Source: Kitasatospora aureofaciens (GTDB lineage: Bacteria > Actinomycetota > Actinomycetes > Streptomycetales > Streptomycetaceae). Taken from it: a stretch of DNA of 64,000 nt. The stretch is taken from positions 186,001-250,000 of the forward strand of contig JODU01000017.1 in NCBI GenBank assembly GCA_000720845.1. The letters run 5' to 3'. Position numbers and translations under genes: made by a program. Numbering within the stretch: position 1 is the stretch's first letter; each line of letters opens with the position of its first letter. A model generated the notes under the pieces. It had not been told where the DNA came from. It saw only the letters and a list, made by a program, of their open reading frames with translations, and did not search any database. Shown in pieces: positions 1 through 8,392 of this stretch.

Positions 1-1686
1 ACCCCCGCACCGCCGCAGACCCTCGCGGCCCGCCTGGTGGCCGGCCTCGCCGCACTGATCGGGCTGGTCGTCGTCGGCGCCCTCTGCCCGGGCGCCGCCG
101 TGGCCCAGTCGCCGGCCGGGCGGGCCGCGGGCGTCCAGTCGGCCGGTGCGCAGGCGGCCGGCCTGCACATCAGCGAGGGCCGGCTGGTGGAGGGCAACGG
201 CAACGACTTCGTCATGCGCGGGGTCAACCACGCCCACACCTGGTACCCCGGCGAGACGCAGTCGCTGGCCGACGTCAAGGCGCTGGGCGCGAACAGCGTC
301 CGGGTCGTCCTCTCCGACGGGTACCGCTGGAGCGAGAACGGCCCCGAGGACGTCGCCGCCGTCATCGAGCAGTGCAAGGCCAACCGGCTGATCTGCGTGC
401 TGGAGGTGCACGACACCACCGGGTACGGCGAGGACGCCGCGGCCGGCACCCTCGACCACGCCGCCGACTACTGGATCGGCCTCAAGGACGTCCTGGCCGG
501 CCAGGAGGACTACGTCGTCGTCAACATCGGCAACGAGCCCTGGGGCAACACCGACCCCGCGGGCTGGACCGAGCCGACCGTCGCCGCCGTCAAGAAGCTG
601 CGCGACGCGGGGCTCCAGCACACGATCATGGTGGACGCCCCCAACTGGGGCCAGGACTGGCAGGGCGTCATGCGCGCCAACGCGCGGACCGTCTACGACG
701 CCGACCCCACCGGCAACCTGATCTTCTCCATCCACATGTACAGCGTCTTCGACACCGCCCAGGAGATCACCGACTACCTGAACGCCTTCGTGGACGCGGA
801 ACTACCCATCCTCATCGGGGAGTTCGGCGGCCCGGCCGACCAGTACGGCGACCCGGACGAGGACACCATGATGGCCACCGCCGAGCGACTCCACCTCGGC
901 TACCTGGCCTGGTCGTGGAGCGGCAACACCGACCCGGTCCTGGACCTGGCGCTCGACTTCGACCCGAGCAGGCTCAGCGACTGGGGCGAACGCATCTTCC
1001 ACGGCGCCAACGGCATCGCCCGGACCTCGAAGGAGGCCACCGTCTACGGCGGCGGCGACCCGGACACCCAGGCCCCGACGGCTCCCGGCACCCCGACCGC
1101 CACCGCGGTCACCGACACCTCCGTCACCCTCGGCTGGACCGCCGCCACCGACGACACCGCCGTCACCGGCTACGACGTCGTCCGCGTCGACGACGGCACC
1201 GACACCACGGTCGCCTCCTCGGCCACCACCACCGCCACCGTGACCGGCCTCGCCGCCGGCACCACGTACACCTTCGCCGTCCTGGCCCGTGACGCGGCGG
1301 GCAACCGGTCCGCCCGCTCCGCCGCCGTGGAGGTCACCACCGACGAGGGCGGCGGCACCCCGGGCGCCTCGTGCTCCGTCGGCTACCGCGTCGTGGGCGA
1401 GTGGCCGGGCGGTTTCCAGGGCGAGATCGCCGTCCGCAACACCGGGAACGCCGCCCTCGGTCCGTGGACGCTCGCCTTCGCCTTCGCCGACGGCCAGACC
1501 GTCACCCACATGTGGGGCGGCACCGCCACCCAGAACGCGGGCGCGGTGAGCGTCGCCCCGGCCTCCTACACCGCCACCATCCCGGCCGGCGGCACGGTCA
1601 CCCTCGGCTTCACCGGCCAGAAGGGCGGCACCAACACGGCCCCGGCCGCGTTCCGCCTGAACGGGGCCTCCTGCGCCACGACGTGA
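1..1686 (+). CDS. Secreted GH5 endo-beta-mannanase with Fn3 and CBM2 domains, 5' end outside window
   Basis: The frame is already open at base 1. The first in-frame GTG (37) has no ribosome site and would give a signal peptide without a charged n-region, so the true start probably lies upstream. Numbering from that GTG, a signal-peptide core (residues 2-23) precedes a GH5 catalytic domain at about 43-340. The acid/base Glu sits in NIGNEPWG (E167) and the nucleophile Glu in LIGEFGG (E262). The opening of the domain (MRGVNHAHTWYP) resembles subfamily GH5_8 bacterial mannanases. A fibronectin type III module follows at about 345-435, then a C-terminal CBM2 at about 447-549 bounded by cysteines, as in cellulose-binding family 2 modules. 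It is expected to be exported and to hydrolyse beta-mannans bound to plant cell walls. The assignment of mannan over cellulose rests on sequence flavour only. Confidence 0.85.
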   Translation, partial: TPAPPQTLAARLVAGLAALIGLVVVGALCPGAAVAQSPAGRAAGVQSAGAQAAGLHISEGRLVEGNGNDFVMRGVNHAHTWYPGETQSLADVKALGANSVRVVLSDGYRWSENGPEDVAAVIEQCKANRLICVLEVHDTTGYGEDAAAGTLDHAADYWIGLKDVLAGQEDYVVVNIGNEPWGNTDPAGWTEPTVAAVKKLRDAGLQHTIMVDAPNWGQDWQGVMRANARTVYDADPTGNLIFSIHMYSVFDTAQEITDYLNAFVDAELPILIGEFGGPADQYGDPDEDTMMATAERLHLGYLAWSWSGNTDPVLDLALDFDPSRLSDWGERIFHGANGIARTSKEATVYGGGDPDTQAPTAPGTPTATAVTDTSVTLGWTAATDDTAVTGYDVVRVDDGTDTTVASSATTTATVTGLAAGTTYTFAVLARDAAGNRSARSAAVEVTTDEGGGTPGASCSVGYRVVGEWPGGFQGEIAVRNTGNAALGPWTLAFAFADGQTVTHMWGGTATQNAGAVSVAPASYTATIPAGGTVTLGFTGQKGGTNTAPAAFRLNGASCATT

Positions 1687-1689
1687 CCG

Positions 1690-2265
1690 TCACCACGACA
1701 CCTCGCGGACGTCGGCCCGGCTCTGCGGCTGTGTCGTCGCGGTGATCTCCGAGCGGTGGCGGCCCGCCGTGAACGTGACCTTCAGCGTCTGCGGCGCGCC
1801 CTGCTCCGTGCTCGCCGTGAAGCCCTGGTTCGGCACCGCCGAGATCAGGCACACCCCGCCACCGCCGAACCGCACGGTCGCCTTGCCGCCCTCGGAGGGC
1901 ACCGTGTACACACCCGCCCCGCCCTCCTCGCACCCGGGGTCGCCCCCGCCCGCGGGAGGTCGCGGGGCGGTGGTGCGGGGGCTCGGCGTCGGCGTGGGGG
2001 TCGCGCTCGGCCGCGTTGGCCCGGCGCTGGCGCGCGGCGGCACCGGACTGGGCCTGCGGCTGGTCGGCGACGGACTGGGAGTGGCCGTCACGGTCTTGGA
2101 GACGGTCGGCCTGGGCGGGGCCGGCAACTCCTTGGGCGCCGTCTGGGCGACCGGCGCGGTCGGCCGGGTCGACCCCACCACGAAGTGGATGGTGATGATG
2201 ACGGCCGTCACACTGGCCGCCGTGCAGGACAGCCAGATGATCAGGTAGCGCAGGAGGCGGGACAC
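1690..2265 (-). CDS. Membrane-anchored extracellular protein of unknown function
   Basis: A 191-residue protein that I do not recognise. Residues about 5-30 form one hydrophobic N-terminal segment (signal anchor). A long Pro/Ser/Thr-rich linker (about 35-105) follows, then a small C-terminal domain of about 80 residues with two cysteines (GDPGCEEGG and GGVCLIS) that could form a disulfide outside the cell. The start is a GTG at 2265; an ATG at 2273 is out of frame. It is divergent from the two-component system 36 bp away and convergent with the mannanase. The neighbourhood might suggest an envelope-sensing partner of that kinase, but nothing in the sequence proves it. Confidence 0.65.
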   Translation of the reverse strand: MSRLLRYLIIWLSCTAASVTAVIITIHFVVGSTRPTAPVAQTAPKELPAPPRPTVSKTVTATPSPSPTSRRPSPVPPRASAGPTRPSATPTPTPSPRTTAPRPPAGGGDPGCEEGGAGVYTVPSEGGKATVRFGGGGVCLISAVPNQGFTASTEQGAPQTLKVTFTAGRHRSEITATTQPQSRADVREVSW

Positions 2266-2301
2266 GACACCATAGTGACCGACCGGCTAACGTGCCTGCC
2301 C

Positions 2302-2991
2302 ATGGCCTCCGTACTTGTCGTCGAGGACGACCCCGTGATCCGGGCCGCGCTGATCGAGGTCCTCACCGGACACGGCTACGCGGTGAAGACCGCACACCAG
2401 GGTTTCGAGGCGCTGCGCGACATCACCCAGAGCCCGCCGGACATCGTCGTGCTCGACCTCGGCCTGCCCGACCTCGACGGGCTCGACGTGCTGCGGATGA
2501 TCCGGGGGATATCCCGCGTCCCGGTGCTGGTCGCCACCGCCCGGGACGACGAGAGCGAGATCATCCGGCTGCTCAACGCCGGCGCCGACGACTACCTGGT
2601 CAAGCCCTTCTCCGGCGGCCAGCTCGCGGCCCGGCTCGCCGCCGTGCTGCGCCGCTCCACGCCCGCCGGCCCGCGGGCCGCGCGGCTGCCCGTCCTCCAG
2701 GTCGCCGACCTCCGCATCGACCCCACCGCACGCACCGCCCACCTCGCCGGCCGGGAACTGTCCCTCACCCGCCGCGAGTTCGACCTGCTCGCCTACATGG
2801 CCGCCAACGCCGACCAGGTCATCTCGCGACAGCGGATACTCGCCGAGGTGTGGCAGCAGCCGTACGTGGAGGACCAGACGGTCGACGTCCATCTCTCCGC
2901 ACTGCGCCGCAAAATGGGGGAGAAGGCGCGAAAGCCCCGCTACCTCCACACGGTGCGCGGCATCGGCATCAAGCTGGTCAGCGCGCCATGA
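2302..2991 (+). CDS. OmpR/PhoB-family response regulator
   Basis: A 229-residue two-component regulator. The receiver domain (1-115) has the acidic pocket EDD at 8-10, phosphoacceptor D52 (VVLDLGLPD), conserved T79 and K101 (LVKPF). A winged-helix DNA-binding domain fills about 133-227 (LTRREFDLLAYM, TVDVHLSALRRK, VRGIGIKL). I chose ATG 2302 because the receiver fold begins immediately after it; the frame stays open upstream but encodes no domain. The stop overlaps the start of the histidine kinase (ATGA at 2988-2991), so the two are translationally coupled and presumably cognate. The regulated genes cannot be read from the sequence; the divergent membrane protein and the CAP-domain protein are candidates by position. 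Confidence 0.93.
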   Translation: MASVLVVEDDPVIRAALIEVLTGHGYAVKTAHQGFEALRDITQSPPDIVVLDLGLPDLDGLDVLRMIRGISRVPVLVATARDDESEIIRLLNAGADDYLVKPFSGGQLAARLAAVLRRSTPAGPRAARLPVLQVADLRIDPTARTAHLAGRELSLTRREFDLLAYMAANADQVISRQRILAEVWQQPYVEDQTVDVHLSALRRKMGEKARKPRYLHTVRGIGIKLVSAP

Positions 2992-4307
2992 GACGTGCCC
3001 TCGCCGGGATCGCCCTGGCCGTCACCTCCATGGTGGCGTTGTCGTTCCTCATCCCGCTCGCCCTCCTCGTACGTGAACAGGCACGCGACCGGGTCACCAC
3101 CGCCGCGGAGCAGCGCGCCGCGGCCCTCTCGCCGGTGCTCGCCCTCACCACCCGGCGCGCCGACGTCCAGCAGGCCGTCGCGGAACTCGGCTCCGCCGAC
3201 CAGCTGGTCGTGCGGCTGCCCGACGGCGGCTTCGTCGGCACCCCGCACGCGCCCGAGGAGGCGCTCGACCGGGCCGTACGGGGGCGCGAGACGATCGCCG
3301 TGGACACCCCGGACGGCTGGGCCTACCTCCAGCCCGTCGTCCTGCGGGGCGAGCGGGTCGCGGTCGTCGAGGCCTACGTGCCCGCCGCGGACCTCACCCG
3401 GGGCGTGACGGCCTCCTGGGGGGTGATGGCCCTGCTCGCCCTGGGGCTGGTGGGCGGCTCGGTACTGGTCGCCGACCGGCTCGGCGCCCGGGTGGTCCGC
3501 TCCTCCCGGGGCCTCAAGCGCGCCTCACTCGCCCTCGGCTCGGGCGACCTCGGCGTACGGGTGGAACCGGACGGCCCGCCCGAGCTCCAGGAGGCCGGAG
3601 TGGCGTTCAACACCATGGCCGACCGGGTCGTCGACCTCCTCGCCGTCGAACGCGAACTGGTCGCCGACCTCTCGCACCGGCTGCGCACCCCGCTGACCGC
3701 CCTGTACCTGGAGGCCGACCGGATGGGCGCGACGCCCAGCGTGCAGCGGGTCACGGAGGCGGCCGGCCAGCTGGAACGCGAGCTGGACTCGATCATCGCG
3801 GCGGCGCGCACGCCGCTCGCGGCCGCACAGCTCGCCGGGCCGGGGGCGGGCACGGCGAAACCGTGCGACGTCGCCGAGGTGGTCGCCATGCGCCTGGACT
3901 TCTGGTCGGTCCTCGCCGCCCAGCAGGAGCGGCCGTTCGAGCGCTCCCTCACCCCGCGTCCGACCCCCGTGGCCTTCCCCGAGGACGATCTCGCCGCCGT
4001 CGTCGACGCCCTGATCGGCAACGTCTTCCGGCACACCCCCCAGGGCACCCGCTTCGTGGTACGCGTGGAACGCCGGGACCGGCACGTGCACCTCACGGTC
4101 GACGACGCCGGACCGGGTGTCGCGGACCCCGAGGCGGCCCTCACCCGGGGCGTCAGCGTCGGCGGTTCCACCGGGCTGGGGCTGGACATCGTGGCCCGGG
4201 CGGCCCGCACGGCCGACGGCGAGCTGACGATCGCCCGCGCGCCGCTCGGGGGCGCTCGGGTGACGGTGTCGTTCGCGCTGGCGGACGCGCGTGCGGCCGG
4301 CGGCTGA
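2988..4307 (+). CDS. Sensor histidine kinase partnered with the preceding regulator
   Basis: A 439-residue membrane kinase. Transmembrane segments lie at about 5-25 and about 147-170 and flank an extracytoplasmic sensor region of about 120 residues. They are followed by HAMP (about 170-220), HisKA with H230 in DLSHRLRTPLTAL, and HATPase_c (N-box NVFRHTPQGT, G1 DDAGPG, G2 GGSTGLGLDI). It is coupled to the response regulator by an ATGA overlap and is the only other member of the operon. The residue after the phospho-His is Arg, where the common HisKA motif is H-E-L-R-T-P. Its signal is unknown; the small sensor domain shows no recognisable PAS or Cache motif. Confidence 0.93.
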   Translation: MRRALAGIALAVTSMVALSFLIPLALLVREQARDRVTTAAEQRAAALSPVLALTTRRADVQQAVAELGSADQLVVRLPDGGFVGTPHAPEEALDRAVRGRETIAVDTPDGWAYLQPVVLRGERVAVVEAYVPAADLTRGVTASWGVMALLALGLVGGSVLVADRLGARVVRSSRGLKRASLALGSGDLGVRVEPDGPPELQEAGVAFNTMADRVVDLLAVERELVADLSHRLRTPLTALYLEADRMGATPSVQRVTEAAGQLERELDSIIAAARTPLAAAQLAGPGAGTAKPCDVAEVVAMRLDFWSVLAAQQERPFERSLTPRPTPVAFPEDDLAAVVDALIGNVFRHTPQGTRFVVRVERRDRHVHLTVDDAGPGVADPEAALTRGVSVGGSTGLGLDIVARAARTADGELTIARAPLGGARVTVSFALADARAAGG

Positions 4308-4343
4308 ACGGTGACGGGCGTGGCCGGGCGGTGGTGACCGGCG

Positions 4344-5228
4344 TCAGCGGCCGGTGCCGAAGTCCTGGGTCCACCAGGGGCCGCCGTCGCCGAAGTGGAC
4401 GCCGACGCCCAGCTCCTTGAAGGAGCAGTTGAGTATGTTCGCCCGGTGGCCGGGGCTGTTCATCCAGGAGTCCATCACCGAGGCGGCGTCGGCCTGGCCA
4501 CGGGCTATGTTCTCGCCCAGGGTCGACCACTGGTAACCGGCGGCCTCGACCCGGCCGGCCATGGTGGAGCCGTCGGGGCCCGTGTGGGACATCACGCCGC
4601 TGCTCGCCATGACGTCGCTGTAGTCGTCGGCGGCCCGGGTGAGCTTGTCGTTCGCGGTGACCGGCGAGCAGCCCGCCGCGGCCCGCTCCTGGTTCACGAG
4701 CGCGAGGACCTGTGCCTCGGCACCGCCCGTCGCGCCGGAGCCTGTGCCCGAGCCCGAGCCCGAGCCCGAGCCGGAACCCGATCCACTGCCCGACCCGGAA
4801 CCACTGCCACCGCCGGACCCGGCACCGCCACCGCCGCTCTTCCTGGTGGCCTTGACGGGAGTCTCGGAAGCCGGTGCCGGAGCCTCGGCGGCGCTGGTCG
4901 TCGGGCTCGCCGTCTTCTTCTCGGGCTTCTTCTCCGGCTCGGCGCTCGGGCTCGGCGAACCGCTCGCCGTGGCGCTCGGGCCGGCCGGCGTCGACGCGAG
5001 CGGTGCCGCACCGCCCGCCGCGTCCTCGGCGTTCGGCGCCCGGTCGGCGGCGTTCGCGGAGACGCGGTCGGAGGCCCCGCCGTCGTCGCCGTCGGTGACG
5101 GCCAGCGTGATCCCGACGCCCGCCGTCAGGGTGACGGCGCCGAGCGCCAGCGCGGCACCGCGGGTCCTGAGACCGCCGCGGGGGCGGGCGTGGGAGCGGG
5201 ACGGGCGGGCGGCTCGGCGGGAACCCAT
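4344..5228 (-). CDS. Secreted CAP/SCP-domain protein (YkwD type) with Ser-Gly repeat linker
   Basis: A 294-residue exported protein. I chose ATG 5228 because GAGG lies 10 bases upstream and the encoded N-terminus (MGSRRAARPSRSHARPRGG) gives a basic signal-anchor n-region; an in-frame GTG at 5297 is the alternative. A hydrophobic segment at about 27-45 precedes a low-complexity acidic/Pro/Lys region and a (GS)n spacer encoded around 4741-4830. The C-terminal 115 residues are a CAP domain: VNQERAAAGC, SHTGPDGSTMAGR, LGENIARG, MNSPGHRANIL. These supply the His and Glu residues typical of the CAP cavity. Such proteins are extracellular in Streptomyces; their biochemical role is poorly defined. 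The gene is convergent with the two-component system. Confidence 0.85.
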   Translation of the reverse strand: MGSRRAARPSRSHARPRGGLRTRGAALALGAVTLTAGVGITLAVTDGDDGGASDRVSANAADRAPNAEDAAGGAAPLASTPAGPSATASGSPSPSAEPEKKPEKKTASPTTSAAEAPAPASETPVKATRKSGGGGAGSGGGSGSGSGSGSGSGSGSGSGSGTGSGATGGAEAQVLALVNQERAAAGCSPVTANDKLTRAADDYSDVMASSGVMSHTGPDGSTMAGRVEAAGYQWSTLGENIARGQADAASVMDSWMNSPGHRANILNCSFKELGVGVHFGDGGPWWTQDFGTGR

Positions 5229-5702
5229 GCGCAGGACACCTCGGCTTGTCGGTCGGCTGTCGGAGCCCCCGTACCCGGTGGACGCGACCGCGCCCACCGG
5301 GACTGTGGGGGGCGTCCGAGAGCCTAGGACCCGACCGGCGTGGAAACGCCCGTTCGAAGGTCGTCTTCAGAAAGCCTTAAGGGAGCCGCCAAAGTCCGTT
5401 GAGGAAGTGCCGCACCACCGCGTCCGGCCCCGCCCGCCCCCTTACGCCCGCGCCGCCCGCCACCCTCGGTCCGTCCCGGGGCGCTTCAAGGTGAAGGAAG
5501 GACACGGGTGCTCACAGGAGCCCGTCCCGTGCCCCCGATGCTCCGCCGTCCCCCCATACCCGGCGCTTACCGTGCGGCACGGCCGGACAGCCTGTCGGCG
5601 TGCACCGGCAGGTCGCCGGACACCGTCGGCGCGCCCGAGGAACCGGGTCCTCCCGCCCACCGCCTCCGGGCGCGCCGCGCACCGACCAAGGAGGTACCGG
5701 AC
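5229..5702. other. 474-bp intergenic region between divergent CAP-protein and ACP genes
   Basis: No convincing gene. The frame of the downstream ACP stays open back to 5508, but that extension is Pro/Arg-rich, carries no domain and has no ribosome site comparable with the one at 5689. A relatively A/T-rich island at about 5360-5400 contains the partial palindrome CTTAAGG/GAAG and is the most promoter-like part, probably for the leftward CAP gene. The only other clear element is the strong ribosome site AAGGAGGT at 5689-5696, which fixes the ACP start. Confidence 0.5.
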
Positions 5703-5981
5703 ATGCCGTCCACCGCCGACGAACGACAGCTGCTCGACGAACTGCGGGACCTGCTGGCCGCCACGGTCGAGGACCTGACCGTGGAGGAGATCGAACCCGA
5801 CTCCTCCCTCCAGGACGACCTCGGGGTCGACTCGCTGGCCCGGCTGGAACTGGTCGCCGCGATCGAGGACCGCTGGCAGATCCAGGTGCCCCAGGAGCAG
5901 GCGGACCGGCTCACGACGGTGCGGGAGATCGCCGCCCACCTCGCCGCGGCCGTCGCCGCCCCCACGGGCGGCACCGCGTGA
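5703..5981 (+). CDS. Acyl carrier protein
   Basis: A 92-residue carrier protein. The phosphopantetheine attachment site is S44 in DDLGVDSLARLE. The protein is acidic and predicted four-helical, of the usual ACP size plus a short Ala-rich tail. The start is fixed by AAGGAGGT 6 bases upstream. Its stop overlaps the ketosynthase GTG start (GTGA, 5978-5981), so ACP, ketosynthase and acyltransferase form one translationally coupled unit. It would carry growing acyl chains for the adjacent condensing enzyme. It is separate from a full fatty-acid gene set, because no ketoreductase, dehydratase, enoylreductase or FabH lies nearby. Confidence 0.92.
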   Translation: MPSTADERQLLDELRDLLAATVEDLTVEEIEPDSSLQDDLGVDSLARLELVAAIEDRWQIQVPQEQADRLTTVREIAAHLAAAVAAPTGGTA

Positions 5982-7264
5982 GCCCACGACACGCGGCCGG
6001 CCCGGGCGGCGAGGAGCGGTCCGCCGTCGTCACGGGGCTCGGGCTGACCACCGCGCTGGGCGGCGACGTCCCCTCCACCTGGCGGGCCCTGCTGGACGGC
6101 GTGTGCGGCGTCGAGCGCGTCGACTTCGCAGAACCGGACGGGCCCGAGCAGGTCTACCTCGCGGCCCCGGCGGCGGTCGACCCCAAGACGGTCCTGTCGT
6201 CCGCCAAGGCGGCACACTGCGACCGCGCGGCGCAGTTCGCCCTCGTCGCAGCCCGCGAGGCCGTTCGCGACGCGGGGTTCCCCGACGTGTCGGCGCTCGC
6301 CGCGGACGGCTCGCGGGTGGCCGTGGTCGTCGGGGTGGGGCTGGGCGGACTCACCAGCATCCTGGAACAGAACCGCCGCCTTCAGACGCAGGGCCCGGGC
6401 CGGGTGAGCCCGCGCACCATCCCGGTCATGCTGCCCAACCACCCGGCCGCCGAAGTGGGGCTGATGGTGGGCGCGAAGGCAGGTGTGCACGCCCCCGTCA
6501 GTGCCTGCGCCTCCGGCGCCGAGGCCCTCGCCCAGGCCCTCGGCATGATCCGGGACGGCCGCGCGGACATCGTGGTCGCGGGCGGCGCCGAGGCCGCGCT
6601 GCATCCGCTGGCCCTGGCCGGGTTCGCGCGGCTGCAAGCCCTCTCCCGGCGCCACGACGACCCCAAGGGTGCCTCCAGGCCCTTCGACGCCGACCGGGAC
6701 GGCTTCGTCATGGGAGAGGGGGCCGGTCTGCTCGTCGTCGAGAGCGCCGCGCACGCCGCCGCCCGCGGCGCCCGCGTCCACGGCCGGCTGACCGGGGCGG
6801 GCATCACCAACGACAGCCACCACGTGGCCCAGCCCGCGCCCGGCGGCACGGGCTGTGCGGCGGCCGTCGACGCCGCGCTGCGCGACGCGGGGCTCGTCCC
6901 GGAGCAGGTCCAGCACATCAACGCCCACGCGACCTCCACACCGCTCGGCGACCTCGGTGAGGCGCAGGCGCTGCACAGCGTCTTCGCCAAGGGAGTGGAC
7001 GACGTGGCGGTCAGTGCCACCAAGGGCGCCTTCGGGCACACCCTCGGTGCCGCCGGAGCCATCGAGGCCGTCCTCACCGTCCTCGCCCTGCGGGACCGGA
7101 CCGCGCCGCCCGCGTGCAGCCTCGAACGGGTCGATCCCGAGATCGGTCTGAACGTCGTCGGCCGCGACCCGGCGGCCCTGCCGTCGGGTCCCCTGGCCGC
7201 CCTCACCACGAGCATGGGCTTCGGCGGGCACAACGTCGCGCTCGCCTTCGCCGACGCCTCATGA
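5978..7264 (+). CDS. Beta-ketoacyl-ACP synthase II-type condensing enzyme
   Basis: A 428-residue thiolase-fold ketosynthase of FabF type. The catalytic triad is visible: C177 in VSACASGAEA, H317 in NAHATSTPLGD and H354 in GAFGHTLGAAG. The glycine-rich C-terminus (MGFGGHNVAL) is intact. The GTG start at 5978 overlaps the ACP stop, and its own stop overlaps the acyltransferase ATG (7261-7264). It should catalyse decarboxylative condensation of malonyl-ACP with an acyl thioester. A second condensing subunit (chain-length factor) is absent, which argues against an aromatic type II polyketide synthase. It could be a spare fatty-acid elongation enzyme or part of a small specialised lipid pathway. 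Confidence 0.92.
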   Translation: MSPRHAAGPGGEERSAVVTGLGLTTALGGDVPSTWRALLDGVCGVERVDFAEPDGPEQVYLAAPAAVDPKTVLSSAKAAHCDRAAQFALVAAREAVRDAGFPDVSALAADGSRVAVVVGVGLGGLTSILEQNRRLQTQGPGRVSPRTIPVMLPNHPAAEVGLMVGAKAGVHAPVSACASGAEALAQALGMIRDGRADIVVAGGAEAALHPLALAGFARLQALSRRHDDPKGASRPFDADRDGFVMGEGAGLLVVESAAHAAARGARVHGRLTGAGITNDSHHVAQPAPGGTGCAAAVDAALRDAGLVPEQVQHINAHATSTPLGDLGEAQALHSVFAKGVDDVAVSATKGAFGHTLGAAGAIEAVLTVLALRDRTAPPACSLERVDPEIGLNVVGRDPAALPSGPLAALTTSMGFGGHNVALAFADAS

Positions 7265-8262
7265 GGAACGACCACCCGGCCCCCGCCGGCGGCACACCAC
7301 GCACCGTGCTGATGTGCCCCGGCCAGGGGGCCTACCTCCCCGGCGCCCTGCGCCACCTGAGCGAGGTCCCGTCCGTCTCGCGGGTACTGCGGACGGTGGA
7401 CGCCCACGGCACCGCGCTCGGCGGCACCCGCACACCCGTCGGCCACCTCCTCACCGACGCCGCGGCACCCGAGCCCGACCGCCTGGTCCGTACCGACCCC
7501 CTGGCCTTCGACCTGGCCACCTACGCCGCCGTGGTCGCCTCCGCCACCGTCCTGCTCGACCTCGCGGCGCCGCCCGTCCACGCGGTGCTCGGCCACAGCG
7601 TGGGCGACCTCGCGGCGCTCACCGTGGCCGGGGTCATCACCCTCGAACAGGGCGTCCGGCTGCTCCACGTCCGCGACGGGCTGCTGCGCGAGGCGGCGCT
7701 TCCGGCGGCGGGCCTGCTGGCCACCGACCTGACCGCCGAGCTGGCGGCCGACCTGCTGGGCGCCGAGGACCTGCCGCAGGTACGCATCGCCGCCCGCAAC
7801 GCCCCCGGCCAGACGGTCCTGGCCGGGCCCGACGACCAGTTGGCCGTCCTCCGCCGCGCCACCAAGGCGCTCGGCCGCCGCGCCACCCTGCTGGCCAGCC
7901 GCACCGCCTACCACCACCCCCTGCTCACCGAGGTGCACCGGGCCTTCCGGCGCCTCCTGCGCGCACAACCCGTCGCCCCGCCCACCCTCCCCGTCTACTC
8001 GGCCACCACGGCGAGACCCGCCCGCACCCCGGCCCAGCTGCGCACCGTGGCCGCCGCCCACCTGTGCGAGCCGCTCGCCTTCCACCGGACACTGCGCGCG
8101 CTGCGCCTGGCCGGCTTCACCACCTACGTCGACTGCGGGCCCCGGGCACTGCTGAGCACCCTGGCCAGGGCCGTCCTGCCCGGCTGCACCACCGCCGCCC
8201 CCTCCCGCACGCCGGTCGGCGTCGACCGCATCCGCCATCGCCTGACCGCCGCCCTGCGGTGA
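7261..8262 (+). CDS. FabD-like malonyl-CoA:ACP acyltransferase
   Basis: A 333-residue acyltransferase. Near the N-terminus it has the oxyanion motif MCPGQGAYLPGAL and the nucleophile S113 in GHSVGDLAAL. An Arg in LHVRDGLL is a candidate for malonyl carboxylate binding, and a His-containing TAYHHPLL is in the place of the usual catalytic His segment. The start codon overlaps the ketosynthase stop. It probably loads malonyl (or another acyl) groups onto the adjacent ACP. GHSVGD is a small departure from the more common GHSLGE of housekeeping FabD. The ACP-KS-AT set sits just upstream of pyruvate carboxylase, with about 130 bp between. Confidence 0.87.
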   Translation: MRNDHPAPAGGTPRTVLMCPGQGAYLPGALRHLSEVPSVSRVLRTVDAHGTALGGTRTPVGHLLTDAAAPEPDRLVRTDPLAFDLATYAAVVASATVLLDLAAPPVHAVLGHSVGDLAALTVAGVITLEQGVRLLHVRDGLLREAALPAAGLLATDLTAELAADLLGAEDLPQVRIAARNAPGQTVLAGPDDQLAVLRRATKALGRRATLLASRTAYHHPLLTEVHRAFRRLLRAQPVAPPTLPVYSATTARPARTPAQLRTVAAAHLCEPLAFHRTLRALRLAGFTTYVDCGPRALLSTLARAVLPGCTTAAPSRTPVGVDRIRHRLTAALR

Positions 8263-8392
8263 CGAAGGCCCTTGACCCGACAGCGACGGCACGCCTTGAT
8301 GAGGGGGCCCGGGAGTGGCCCGGCTCACATGGCGTACCGAGGGCGGCGCCGACACCATGGTCTCGTCACCCGGCAGGCTGAAGGGATCAAGA

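Noticed and set aside
1756..2301. N-terminal extension of the response regulator frame
   Set aside because: It overlaps the membrane-anchored protein gene on the other strand, is Arg/Gly-rich and carries no domain; the receiver fold begins at ATG 2302.
5508..5702. Upstream in-frame extension of the acyl carrier protein
   Set aside because: The extension is Pro/Arg-rich, outside the ACP fold, and a near-perfect ribosome site at 5689-5696 specifies ATG 5703.
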